Positions 34,076-43,920 of a DNA stretch of 64,000 bases are shown here, in pieces (the stretch's first letter is position 1; every line of letters starts with the position of its first letter). Location: NCBI RefSeq assembly GCF_022605165.1, contig NC_063070.1, forward strand, positions 1,054,001-1,118,000. Direction: 5' to 3'. The translations under genes were made by a program, and so were the position numbers. Source of the stretch: Purpureocillium takamizusanense. Lineage: Eukaryota; Ascomycota; Sordariomycetes; Hypocreales; Ophiocordycipitaceae. A model generated the notes under the pieces. It saw nothing but the letters and a program-made list of their open reading frames with translations, made no database searches and was not told where the DNA came from.

Positions 34076-35172
34076 AGCAAATCGACTTATACCCGCAGAC
34101 TGAACGAATATCCAAATCGCACGAACCGCGTCGGTGTGCTGTCGCCGCCGACGGGCATGGTGATCACGGACAGACCAAATGTGCTGATCGAGCGCTCTTC
34201 TACTCCAAGTCCACGACAGCAGGGCCAGCGTCTGTCCATGGCACCAGGCCCAAGTCCGTCCGCGCCCCGTGCTCTCGCGTCTCGATGGCCAAGGAAAGCC
34301 ACTGTCTGGACGCCGACGAGGAGTCGAGGGTCGCCGGGGTCGGTGGGTCACCCGGCCCGGGTCGGGGCTGTGGGTCCACGGGCTCGCTCCGTGAGATGGA
34401 TGCCGAGGAGATACGGGGCGCAACAGATTTTACGATGGCACCAACGCACGCTGCTCGAGCCTGGAGGAATGTCTCAACTCGCGAGACCCCCCGGCCAACG
34501 AGGATCAGTGAACCATACCGACATGAGCAATGGGGCCAGGGGCTGGACCGGGAATGAAATGATGGTGGCTCATCTTGGTAACAATCATTTCTAAATTCCA
34601 CTCTCTGAAGGCTCTTTGGCCGTGTAGAATCATCATCCTGAACTTGCTGGCTAGCTGTACCTGACGTTGCGGGGTCGATGGGGCATGCCTGTTGGCGGTT
34701 CCAACTGATGCCGTTCGTACAGCAATGACGCCTCAGACCGGCCAACCGCATTGGGACGGGCCGGAGCGTTGCAGCGAGGCGGACCCCCAACGTACTTCCG
34801 GAAGCCGACGCGGCAGGTAAACCCGCGGTGGGGCGGCCCGTGTGCGACGCCGGGTCGCAGCCGAGGAAGGTATCCGCGAGCATGCCACCAACACGACGCG
34901 GGGTCGCTTGGCGTCGTCGGCAGCACTTGCTAGAGGACCCTCCCGAGCATCTGTTTGTATCATGTGCTTCTGGTGGAGACGGATCTCCTTGACAATGTGC
35001 ATGGAAGGCCTCGGCGACACCAGCCGAACGCACACGAAGCGAATCGGGACGAAACCGCGCTCGCTGGGGGCACACGCTCATAAGCACCCGATACGCCGCA
35101 CCAACGCCGCGGCTCACCACCTCACGCTCTCCATTGTGCCCATCCACCTCTGCCCCCCGGTCACATCGCACC
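34076..35172. other. Intergenic before catabolic cluster
   Basis: No supported gene. A 329-codon open frame on the minus strand (34200-35189) has no recognisable domain and a biased Arg/Ser/Pro composition. The last part holds the promoter of the DapA-superfamily gene. Confidence 0.4.
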
Positions 35173-36096
35173 ATGGCGCACGAGATCAAGGGCGTCTACG
35201 CCGCTCTCGTCACCCCCTTTACGCACGACCAGGGGCCCATCGACTTTGACGCCCTCGACGAGCACATCAACCGCCTCGTCGACGCCGGCATCCACGGCCT
35301 GGTGCCCGGCGGCAGCACCGGCGAGTTCACGGCGCTCACCACCGAGGAGCGCAAGCGGCTCGTCGAGGCCGTCGTCAAGTCTGCCAGGGGCCGCGTGGGC
35401 GTCATGGCCGGCGTCGGCGACCTATCCACGGCCAAGACGGTCGAGCTCGCCGAGCACGCTGCGCGGGCGGGCGCCGACTCGCTCCTGGTGGTGCCTCCTT
35501 TCTACGACGCCCCGACCCTGGCGGAGCTCAAGGAGCACCTCGCCGAGGTCCACAGGGCGTCCGGCCTGCCCATCGTCTACTACAACATCCCCTCGGCCAC
35601 GGGGCTGGCCCTCACGCCCGCTGAGATGGCCTCGCTCGGCGACGTCGGCGTGCGCTACCTCAAGGACACGTCCGGCAACGCCGCCGCCCTGACGGACATG
35701 ATCCTGAGCGACGAGCTTGCGTCCAGAATCACCGTCTTCAACGGCTGGGACACGCTGACCTTTTACGGCCTCGCCGCCGGCGCCAAGGGCTCCGTTTGGG
35801 GCGCCGCCAACATCGTCCCCGAGCTGTGCGTGCAGCTGTGGGACGCCGTGGCCGTCCGCGGCGACCTGCGCGAGGGGCGCGAGGTGTGGAAGAAGATCTT
35901 TCCCATATGCAAGCTGCTCGAGTCGGGAAACTACGCGGCCGCCGTCAAGACGGCCATGGAGCTGCGGGGCTGGAAGACGGGCGGCGTGCGCAAGCCCTTT
36001 GCCATGACGGGGGGCGACGCGCGACGGAGGCTCGCCGCAGCCCTCGCGGCCGCGGGCGTGGGCACAGACGGAGCGGGGGAGCGTAGTCCAGACTGA
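35173..36096 (+). CDS. DapA-superfamily lyase/deaminase
   Basis: Class I aldolase-fold, Schiff-base enzyme; single exon, 307 residues. Motifs: GGSTGEF at residues 47-52, YYNIPSATG with the conserved Tyr137, and YLKDTSGN with the Schiff-base Lys164. The position equivalent to E. coli DapA Arg138 is Ala142. That, and the fact that fungi make lysine by the aminoadipate route, argues against dihydrodipicolinate synthase. Family alternatives are 4-hydroxy-2-oxoglutarate aldolase and pyrroline-4-hydroxy-2-carboxylate deaminase. The neighbouring epimerase and D-amino-acid oxidase favour the deaminase role in hydroxyproline breakdown (inference). No targeting peptide or PTS1. ATG at 35173 has an ACC Kozak context. 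Confidence 0.85.
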   Translation: MAHEIKGVYAALVTPFTHDQGPIDFDALDEHINRLVDAGIHGLVPGGSTGEFTALTTEERKRLVEAVVKSARGRVGVMAGVGDLSTAKTVELAEHAARAGADSLLVVPPFYDAPTLAELKEHLAEVHRASGLPIVYYNIPSATGLALTPAEMASLGDVGVRYLKDTSGNAAALTDMILSDELASRITVFNGWDTLTFYGLAAGAKGSVWGAANIVPELCVQLWDAVAVRGDLREGREVWKKIFPICKLLESGNYAAAVKTAMELRGWKTGGVRKPFAMTGGDARRRLAAALAAAGVGTDGAGERSPD

Positions 36097-36333
36097 GCAT
36101 GGCAGGCCTATACTGGGCACGACCCGGGCGTAATACAGTGTAGCTCTGCCTCGCCAACTGCATGCCTGTGATGGTCATGACGCATGCCCACGTTGCTCGC
36201 TCTACCTGCAGTGTGTTTGGTGGCCATGCGCGACGAACCAGTTCGACTGCGCCGTTCCCTGAGGCCGCCCGACATGTTTATCATATCGTGGGTCAACTCA
36301 CGATGCGGAAACATGAGTAGACGCACGCCAACT

Positions 36334-36426
36334 GCGGTCCACGGCTCGATCTGCCATGCGGTCACGGCTCGATCTTCCATCGCGGTCACGGTTCAATCTG
36401 CTATGCGGTCATGGCTCCATCTGCAT
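36334..36426. repeat. 24-bp tandem repeat at a gene 3' end
   Basis: Four units of 22-24 bp (GCGGTCACGGCTCGATCT-type) at 36334, 36358, 36382 and 36405. The last unit covers the stop codon and final five codons of the minus-strand Zn2Cys6 gene; the others extend into its 3' flank. Confidence 0.85.
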
Positions 36427-38546
36427 CACGTCGGGCCATCCGTACGCATAGTCGCACGTCCTGCGCCTGTGCTCCCAGACGGCCTGCGCCACCGCGCTCG
36501 GCTTCCTGCCGTCGACAAACATGCCGCTGTCGTCGACGGCCTCGAGGCACCGCAGCCCCATCGCCTGCAGGTCGGGGGTGGCCGCCTCCGAGGCCGCGAT
36601 AAACGTCGACCAGCCGATGGTGACGGAAAAGTCGGCGTCGACCCACGGCATCTCCAGGCACGGCTGCGCGAGCTCGAGGGCCTTCCTGACCTGGTCCTGC
36701 ACGACCATGGCGCTGAGGTTGTGGACGCGGCGGTAGAAGAAGATGATGAGGGCCTGGTGCATCGAGAGGACCATCGACTCCACGTGCTGCCTGCGCGGAG
36801 CGTCGGCCTCTCCCGGCAGACACGGCGGCACGGGCCCAAAGGGCGCGCTCGTTCGTTGTAGGTTCCACGACCAAATATCTCGCTCCAGCGTCTTGACGTG
36901 CCGGGCCACGGCCGCAGACACGGTCGCGTCGCGCAGGCTGGCGGCGTGCAAGCGGGGCCTCTCGTTGACGAAGCTGATGGTCTGCGACAGGAGCGTCATG
37001 AGCGCCTCGGGCACGCCAAAGATGTCCGGGTACAGCGTGGCCCGCCATACGCCCGACACGTCCAGGTGGATGTCATTGTAGCCGACGTCGTCGGGCTTCG
37101 GATGCGTGGCGTCCAGCTTGCCGAGTTGCTGCGCGTCGACGCGGAACTGGCCCGCCGCCGCTCCCGCGAGCCGGGACGCGTGCCTCTCTCGTTGCCCTTC
37201 CGAGGGCACGATGCTGGTGCTCTCCATGATGATTCGCAGATGCGTGTACAGGTGGTGCAGGACGCGATGCGCAAAGGTCTTGGTGGCGGGCAGCCCCCGG
37301 GCGCGAATGAGGCGCTCCGCCTCCAGCAGCAGCCTCTTGACGACGCGCGGGCCGTGACGATGCACCTGCGGGCTGGTCAGCTGGCGCCTGGGTGACCCGA
37401 CGTTGCACGTACGGAGATGACAGCGACGCCCAAGATTGCCATGAGCGTCTCGGTGTACTGGGAGGTCCCCGGCTCCGTCTGCAGGGCAGCCCCGAGGTGC
37501 CTCTGCGCGTCGCGCTGGTGGTCGGCGCCGACGCGGAGCCAGAACGAGGCGGCCGACTCGTCGTGCGCCGCCGACTCGCCGAGATGGAACGCGCTCTTTG
37601 CCAAGAGGACCGAGAGGACGCTGCGGCGGGCCTGCGTCGTCGAGTCCCAGAGCTGGACCTCGGCAAACGTCTCGAGCGCACAGGGCAGCAGCAGCAGCTT
37701 CCACGGGGACATGCCGCGCGCGGCCGAGGCCGTGTCATTCAGCACACGGGCCTTGAGGTGGCGGAGCAGGGCGGCGGCATGCTGCGGTAGCGACGTGCCG
37801 CTGCTCGGAGCACGATTCAGGGGGAAGACGTCGACGACGGAGCGGAAGCCAGGCGAGCCGTGAACGGTGGCGGGTTGCCGAGAGAGAGTCGGCTTGTGCG
37901 TCACGAGCGCCTCGATCACGCTCGGCGACGGCGGCACGTCAAAGCCTTCGGAGAGGCTTTCGTCCCACGGCAGGCCCAGGCCCATCCACTCTTCAGATCC
38001 CGCAAGTTCAGCACCAAAGAGCGACGGCTGGTCGAGGTCTGCAAACACGTCGGCCGGCGGCGATAGAGCATCGTCCCGTGGGAGGTCGAGAGAGACGTGT
38101 TCCTCGCGGCCATCGCTCGACGGGTCCTCGCCATCGCTCGACGGGCTGTCCGGGCGCTGTCCCGTGCCCTCGCACGCCTTGAAAACACCAAAGGGGCCGA
38201 CCGCGTGCAGCCCGTCGCCGGACACGGACTCGGCGTCGAGGTCGAGCAGAATCTCTCCGGCCGCCCGTCGCCCGAGGCTCCGCACCATGTCGGCGCTCAT
38301 CGAGGACCTGTGCGCCTCGGTGAAGAGGGGGTATCGGAACGCGCCGCCCTCGGGATCCGCGCTCGACGCCGGCGAGGCGATCCACAGCAGCCGCGGGGCA
38401 TATCCCCGGCAGGGCAGGTCGAGGCGGCGGCAGGTCGAGCAGGTCGGCTTCGCCTCGTCGCACTTGAGGTGGCGGTTCCGGCAGGTCCCGCAGCCGGTAA
38501 AGGTCCTCGACCGCGGCTGGTCTCGCGCGGATGCTGCAGGCTTCAT
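36409..38546 (-). CDS. Zn2Cys6 transcription factor
   Basis: Nuclear DNA-binding regulator, probably of the surrounding catabolic genes (inference from position). Exon 1 is 38546-37413, the intron 37412-37366 (47 nt, GTACGT donor, CTGAC branch, CGCAG acceptor), exon 2 37365-36409; 696 residues. The binuclear zinc cluster lies at about residues 19-46: C-x2-C-x6-C-x6-C-x2-C-x6-C (CGTCRNRHLKC, CSTCRRLDLPC). The remainder matches the fungal-specific factor domain type 2 layout, with an acidic Ser/Asp-rich linker and helices such as ETLMAILGVAVIS. An alternative acceptor would leave a 32-nt intron, which is improbably short. The extreme C-terminus lies in a tandem repeat. Confidence 0.85.
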
Positions 38547-39202
38547 GGGCGGACCGAAATGACGTTGCTGAAGCTATTCCGCAGCTGGGCAATGTGCTTG
38601 CCGGGATCAATCGTCGTCTTGGTTCAGAGGCTGTCGTTGGCGCAGGATATGCGAATGGCCTCCGAAGCGGGCGGCACGTCTCCAGTCGAGCCGTCTCGGT
38701 GTTCGACTCAGAGTGCCCGGATCAACGGCCGACAGACAGGGGCCGACGCCGTTCAAGGCAAGTTTCCCCGACGGCTCGGCCACGATCCCTGTCAATCTGC
38801 AGCATCCATCCATGTCGACGACCCCTGTCTGTCTGGGGAAATGGAGACTTCCCCGCATCCCCGGACCCATCGCCAACGACGCCTTTCGTCTGTGGAGTAA
38901 GTTAGTATGGCGGCGTCGCGGGCCGGACTCAGGACTCAGGACCATGGTCTCAAGACGAACAAGCTCACGCGGGGTCTGCAGAGGATTCAAAGAGAGTGCT
39001 GAATTCCATTCGGAGACGAAGCGACGATGGTAGAGGAAGCTGGGCGGGGCGGTGAAATGAAAAGCCACCAGGGCTGACTAACACAAAATCACAATCAAAT
39101 TGGCTGCACAGTGTCACCATGTGAGCTAGCCATCGCCAGACGAATGCTGCTCCTTCATTCTTCTATCACGAACACCCCCCCAGCCCCGGCCACCAGACCA
39201 GG
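38547..39202. other. Intergenic, TF promoter
   Basis: Promoter of the Zn2Cys6 gene and 3' flank of the permease gene. It contains an inverted repeat GGGGAA-N8-TTCCCC at 38835-38854. No coding sequence is supported. Confidence 0.4.
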
Positions 39203-40806
39203 TCAGCTCGAGTTGGAGTTGTCCGCGCACGACCACGCAGACGTCCCGCCCTTGGCCCTGTACGAATCGACGATGCCCACGATGCTGCCGTACGTGCCCG
39301 CCACCATGAGGAACGTGCCCGAGGCAATGACAAACAGGCTCCAGCACACCATCAGCCGCCAGCGCCAGCCCGGGCTCGCCTTGCCCTTGCCGCCGCTCCA
39401 GTTGTCGTAGAGCCACATGCACCCCATGGGCTGGAACGACAGGAGGGTGCCGAACAGCGCCCCGGCCAGCGACACGATGCCGTTGAAGACGGGTATGGCG
39501 CTGGCGAGCATGTACGCCACGATGCAGACGCCGAAGCTGCAGCCCAGCCACGTCGCCCAGTGCGTAAGCGTGTTGGACGTGAGGTGGTCCGACCCGCGCA
39601 GGATCCGCACAAAGACGTACTTGTTTGATACCTGCAGCGATCAGCTCGATACGTCCATCGAGACGGGCGACTCACGTGGGCGAGGAGGATGCCGCTGACG
39701 AGCAGCCCCGGCAGGGCGATGCCGTACGAGACCTTTTTGATGGTGGTGCCCGCGGACCCGAGCGCAGGCGAGGCAACGTACGACCCGCAATTGTAGTACA
39801 CCACGATGCCCACAATCAAGAAGACGACGGTGATGACGGTCTGGCAGAGCGCCAGGGCCCGCGGATACAGGCGCGGATCCCGCATCTCGGACACGATGGG
39901 GAAGAAGGCGCCCGTGCCGGCGTAGGCAAAGATGAGCGTCGACACGGCCGAGCTGGCCTGCGCAAAGGTCGGGCTCCCAAACAGCTTGTAGTCGGACTGC
40001 CAGGGGCCGTCGCGAGGGGCCGTCGGAGGGCGGTCCTGGACGCCCGTCGCGATTGTCACGGTGAGCACTGGGCGTGTCAGCGACGGCCACGGCAGGGGGG
40101 GGCCACGGAGTGCGCACCGGCGATGATGATGGCCACGACACCGGCTATGGCAAGCCAGGTCATGCGTCCGAGGGTGCGGATGCTGGAGAGCACAAACACC
40201 ATGATGAAGGCGACGGCGACGAAGACGGCCGTGCACGCGCCGTGGTCGGACAGCGCGTTGAGACAGATCGAGATGCTCAGCATGGCCGACCCGGCCGTCA
40301 TGACGTACTCTAGCCACGGTGAGCAGACGACGCCCCGACGGCGATGCGGAATACGTACGGCCCATGAAGGCGACGGCAAACAGCTCCCGCCCGACGCGCC
40401 CAAACATGAGCTGGCCGGCATCGTCGACGCCGTAGACGTGGCGGTGCCGGAGCTTGAAGACGCCGACCATGTAGTCTGACCACGTGGTGATGCCGGCGAC
40501 GGTGCAGAGCAGGACCACGCCCGGGATCATGCCGAGGGTGTCGAACACGGACGGGAACGACAAGACGCCCAGCCCGATCTGGGCCTTCATCATCAAGCAC
40601 GCCGTGCCGAGCCAGCCGACCTAGAGTTTGTCGTCTGTGAGCTGCTGTCACGGAGGGCTGCCGCCCGGGAGACGTACGTTGCGGAAGTTGGGGCCGTCTT
40701 GCTTGAGTTTCCCAAACACGGCATCGTGTCGCGCGTCGTCCACCTCGCCGGCGCTCACGTCGGGGGTCTGGACGTGAGCAGACGACGGCTTGAGCTTGCT
40801 TTCCAT
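39203..40806 (-). CDS. AAAP-family amino-acid permease
   Basis: Plasma- or vacuolar-membrane amino-acid transporter. Exons 40806-40678, 40620-40359, 40309-40118, 40067-39676 and 39631-39203 give 467 residues, with about eleven hydrophobic segments expected for the family. Family blocks: VGWLGTACLMMKAQIGLGVL (first helix), SIRTLGRMTWLAIAGVV, TIATGVQDRPPTAPRDGPW, SDYKLFGSPTFAQASSAVST, AYAGTGAFFPIVSEMRDP and KYVFVRILRGSDHLTSNTLT. Introns are 44-57 nt. Intron 3 uses the GTGCGC donor at 40117, the only choice that links IIIA to VLTVTIATG in frame. The substrate cannot be read from sequence; the neighbours suggest an imino acid such as hydroxyproline. Confidence 0.88.
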
Positions 40807-41264
40807 GGGGGCGTTTGACCGAGGAGAAGGATGGGTGGAAGAGCTTGGATCAGAAGCTCGGCTGGCGTAGCATTGATGAACATTACGCAGTCGGCCGTTG
40901 GGGTGGCTTCCCCGGATTCTCCTGCAGTCGGTCGTTGCGAGCGCACAGACACACCCGACGATCGTCGTCACTTGCCTCCGGGCGAGACCTGACACGGACT
41001 GGGCGCCGGCGCAGCCAATGGCCCCTCATCTACATGATTCATTCGCCCACGCCGGCGGGCTCTCGCGGCGCGGAAACCTGCCCGTCTCGCTGCAGGGGAC
41101 GTCGAGATGTGCCTGTCGCCGCCTCACCGCTTCACCAAAGCACCACATTCCTAGGGAGACCTGCGCGTGTCTGAGCAGGAGATTGGCGTCACACTGATGC
41201 AATGAGACAACGGCCGCAAGGGCTGCCGCTGAGGTGAAACTTGACTACGTACTACGTCTGAAAA
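40807..41264. promoter_or_regulatory. Permease promoter region
   Basis: Upstream of the permease start and downstream of the epimerase stop. At 40900-40913 it contains GGGGTGGCTTCCCC, similar to the inverted repeat in the epimerase/oxidase promoter. No coding sequence is supported. Confidence 0.35.
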
Positions 41265-42278
41265 CTACAGCTGAAAGCCTTCCTGGAATGGATCGTCAGG
41301 GTCGACGTATATCTGCTTCTCGCCCGTGATCCACGCCCTGCCTTTGATGCTGGGAACGACGGCCGCAAGCCCCCCCACCGTGAGCGTCGCCCTGACCCGT
41401 CCCAGGAACCGCGTCTCAATGACGCTCCGAAACTCGACCGGCTGATCCACCCCAATCCGCTTCCTCGCATGCAGAATCGCCAGCCGCGCCGAGCTCCCGG
41501 TCCCGCACGGGCTCCGATCCAGCCTGCCGGGGGTGACGACGACGGCGTGCTTGACGGACAGCCGCCCGTCGGGGCCCGCCTCGAGGGGCGCGGTGATGAT
41601 GACGTTGTGGATGCCTCGGATGGCCGGGTTCTCGGGGTGCGTGGGCGTGCAGAGGTCGAGCACCGCCGCCCTGACCAGCGCGCCGAGCTCGACGAGGCGG
41701 TTCCCGCAGGCCGGCGCGACGTCGACGCCCAGCGCCTCGGCCTCGGCCACGGCGTACCACTGCCCGCCGTAGGCCACGTCGACGAGGACGCGCCCGACGC
41801 CCGGCACGGCCACCTCCAAGTCCAGCGCGTGCACGAACGCGGGCACGTTGTCGAGCGAGACGGACCGGCACGCCCCGTCGGCGCACTCGGCCGTGGCGGT
41901 GACGAGGCCCGCCGCCGTGTCCAGCCTGACGGTCGTCGAGGGCTCCGTCATGGGCACCATGCCCGTCTCGAGCAGCACCGTCGTCGTGCAGATGGCGTTG
42001 GACCCGGACATGGGCACCCAGTCGCCGGGGGCCATGATGAGGAAGCCCGCGTCGGCGCGCGGGTCGCACGGCGGCAGCACGATCATGGCGCTCGACTCCA
42101 GCCGGCCCCGCGGCTCGTGGAGCAGCAGCCGGCGCAGCCCGTCGTGCCGGGCCATGAACTTGACGAGCTTCTCGTGCATCGTCGCCGCGGGCACGTCGAG
42201 GACGCCGCCGATGACGACGTCGCCGGCCTCGCCCTCTGCGTGGCAGCACACGAGCGAGATGGTGCGCCGCGATCTCAT
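41265..42278 (-). CDS. Proline racemase family, hydroxyproline 2-epimerase-like
   Basis: Cofactor-independent epimerase/dehydratase, single exon, 337 residues. The two catalytic acid/base positions are Ser91 (VPMSGSNAICTTT) and Cys258 (GRLDRSPCGTGSS). Cys/Cys pairs occur in proline racemase and many 4-hydroxyproline epimerases, Cys/Thr in trans-3-hydroxyproline dehydratase; Ser/Cys pairs have been reported among hydroxyproline epimerases. The adjacent D-amino-acid oxidase fits an epimerase making a D-hydroxyproline, but 3-hydroxyproline substrates remain possible. No signal peptide or PTS1, so probably cytosolic. Divergent from the oxidase gene, sharing a 402-bp promoter. Confidence 0.87.
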   Translation of the reverse strand: MRSRRTISLVCCHAEGEAGDVVIGGVLDVPAATMHEKLVKFMARHDGLRRLLLHEPRGRLESSAMIVLPPCDPRADAGFLIMAPGDWVPMSGSNAICTTTVLLETGMVPMTEPSTTVRLDTAAGLVTATAECADGACRSVSLDNVPAFVHALDLEVAVPGVGRVLVDVAYGGQWYAVAEAEALGVDVAPACGNRLVELGALVRAAVLDLCTPTHPENPAIRGIHNVIITAPLEAGPDGRLSVKHAVVVTPGRLDRSPCGTGSSARLAILHARKRIGVDQPVEFRSVIETRFLGRVRATLTVGGLAAVVPSIKGRAWITGEKQIYVDPDDPFQEGFQL

Positions 42279-42680
42279 TTCGGGTGTGGTTGAGGAACAC
42301 TCGACGCGCCTTCAAGGTTTGGGCACCAGGCGCCGTGATATACTCGACAGGTTGTACTCGACGAGTTTGGCCAGCACGGCGGCGGTGGGAATCGGGGAGG
42401 CCTTCCCGTTTGGGCGGCCGTCACTTACACGCCGCGGCACCGATCGGGCGACGGATGCATGCGCTTACAGTGTTTGTGTAGCAGATGGCCGCTTTGTTCA
42501 GTCGTGACTGGTTTGAATACCCCGCTGCCGCGCTGGTCAAGCACGGCTCGTGAGCCCAACCAGTTCAGTGTGATCCAAGCGTAGCGTCTTGACCATTTGT
42601 CTTGACCATTTGCACATCGCCACTCTATATCACGCCCGTGCTACGGCTCGCAGCTCGATCGGTGTCTTGCACGCGCAGAC
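42279..42680. promoter_or_regulatory. Divergent promoter, epimerase / oxidase
   Basis: Shared 402-bp interval between two divergently transcribed catabolic genes, so a single regulator could control both. It contains the near-perfect inverted repeat listed next. Confidence 0.55.
42393..42408. promoter_or_regulatory. CGG-N10-CCG inverted repeat
   Basis: CGGGGAGGCCTTCCCG is a 16-bp near-palindrome with one mismatched pair and CGG/CCG ends spaced by ten bases, the general form bound by dimeric Zn2Cys6 factors. The cluster encodes such a factor. Binding is inference. Confidence 0.4.
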
Positions 42681-43920
42681 ATGGCGGATACCGTCGTCGT
42701 CGTCGTCGTCGGGTGAGTTTACCCCCCTGCAACAGAGCAGACTGACGGGAACAGAGCCGGTGTCTCGGGCCTCACGTCGGCTCTCTTGCTGTCCAAGAAC
42801 AAGGGCTACAGCATCACGGTGGTGGCAAAGCACATGCCGGGCGACTACCACGGCGAGTACGCGTCGCCGTTTGCGGGGGCCAACATCGTCCCGTGAGCGT
42901 TCCCCCTGTGGCCGTGGCGAGTGCGAAAGCGTCCTCACCAGCTGCCTAGCATGGCCGACGAGGCCGGCAAACGATGGGAGTCGGAGACGTGGCACGAGCT
43001 GAAGCGCCTCGCCCAAGAGGTGCCCGAGGCCGGCATTCACTTCCAGAGCACGTCGCCACCGTCACGTCGCTGTCCGCAACACCTCCGCCTACACGGCTGA
43101 AGAGTGTCAGATCCACCGTCGGAGCCGCGACCTGGCCACGGACGCGGGGTTCCCGGCGCAGACCTTTAGCAGCGCGCCGTGGTACCGCGGCCTGTTTGAC
43201 GACTACCGCGACCTCCCGCCGGCCGACGTGCTGGACGGCTACGACTCGGCGTCCGAGTATACGGGCGTCTGCATCAACACGGCCGTGTACCTGCCGTGGC
43301 TCGTGGGGCAGCTCCTCCGCAACGGCGTCGTGGTGAAGCGCGGCATCCTCGCGGACATTGTAGAGGCCAAGGCGCTCGGCCACACGGGGCGGCCCGCGTC
43401 CGTCATTGTCAACGCGACGGGCCTGGGCTCGCACAAGCTGGGCGGCGTGCGCGACCCGGCCCTCTACCCGGTGCGCGGGCAGACGGTCCTCGTGCGCAAC
43501 GAGACGACGCCCATGGTGCTGTGCTCGGGCTCCAGCGACGGCCCGGGCGAGGAGCTGTACGTGATGCAGCGCGCGGGAGGCGGCGGCACCGTGCTGGGCG
43601 GCACGTACGACGTCGGCAACTGGGACACGGAGCCGGACCCCAACGTGGCGTCGCGCATCATGGCCCGCGCGGTGAGGGCCCGGCCGGGGATGGCGGGCGG
43701 AAGGGGGGTGGCCGGGCTGAGCGTCATACGCCACGCCGTCGGGCTGCGGCCGGCGCGCAGGGGCGGCGTGCGGCTCGAGAGGGAGGCGCTGGACGGGGCG
43801 ACGACGGTGGTGCACAACTACGGGCACGGCGGGTTCGGATACCAGTCGTCGTACGGGTACGCGGCGGGCGTCGTGGAGCTGGTGGGCGAGATTCGCAGGC
43901 AGAGGGCTGCGAAGCTGTAA
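42681..43920 (+). CDS. D-amino-acid oxidase, peroxisomal
   Basis: FAD enzyme oxidising D-amino or D-imino acids to the oxo/imino product plus hydrogen peroxide. Exons 42681-42712, 42755-42892, 42950-43047 and 43103-43920 give 361 residues. The FAD Rossmann motif VVGAGVSGLTSA is split by intron 1. PFAGANIVPMADE and the signature VHNYGHGGFGYQSSYG are classical. The C-terminus AKL is a type 1 peroxisomal signal. Intron 3 needs a GC donor (GCACGT at 43048, 55 nt) to join HFQ to CQIHRRSRDL; the nearest workable GT would leave a 37-nt intron. D-proline-type imino acids are good substrates for this family, consistent with a cis-4-hydroxy-D-proline step (inference). Confidence 0.9.

Noticed and set aside
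34200..35189. 329-codon minus-strand open frame
   Set aside because: No recognisable domain, biased composition, overlaps the DapA-like gene's promoter and start.
37381..37412. 32-nt intron in the Zn2Cys6 gene using the nearer acceptor
   Set aside because: Too short for fungal splicing; the acceptor 15 nt further on keeps the frame and has a proper branch point.
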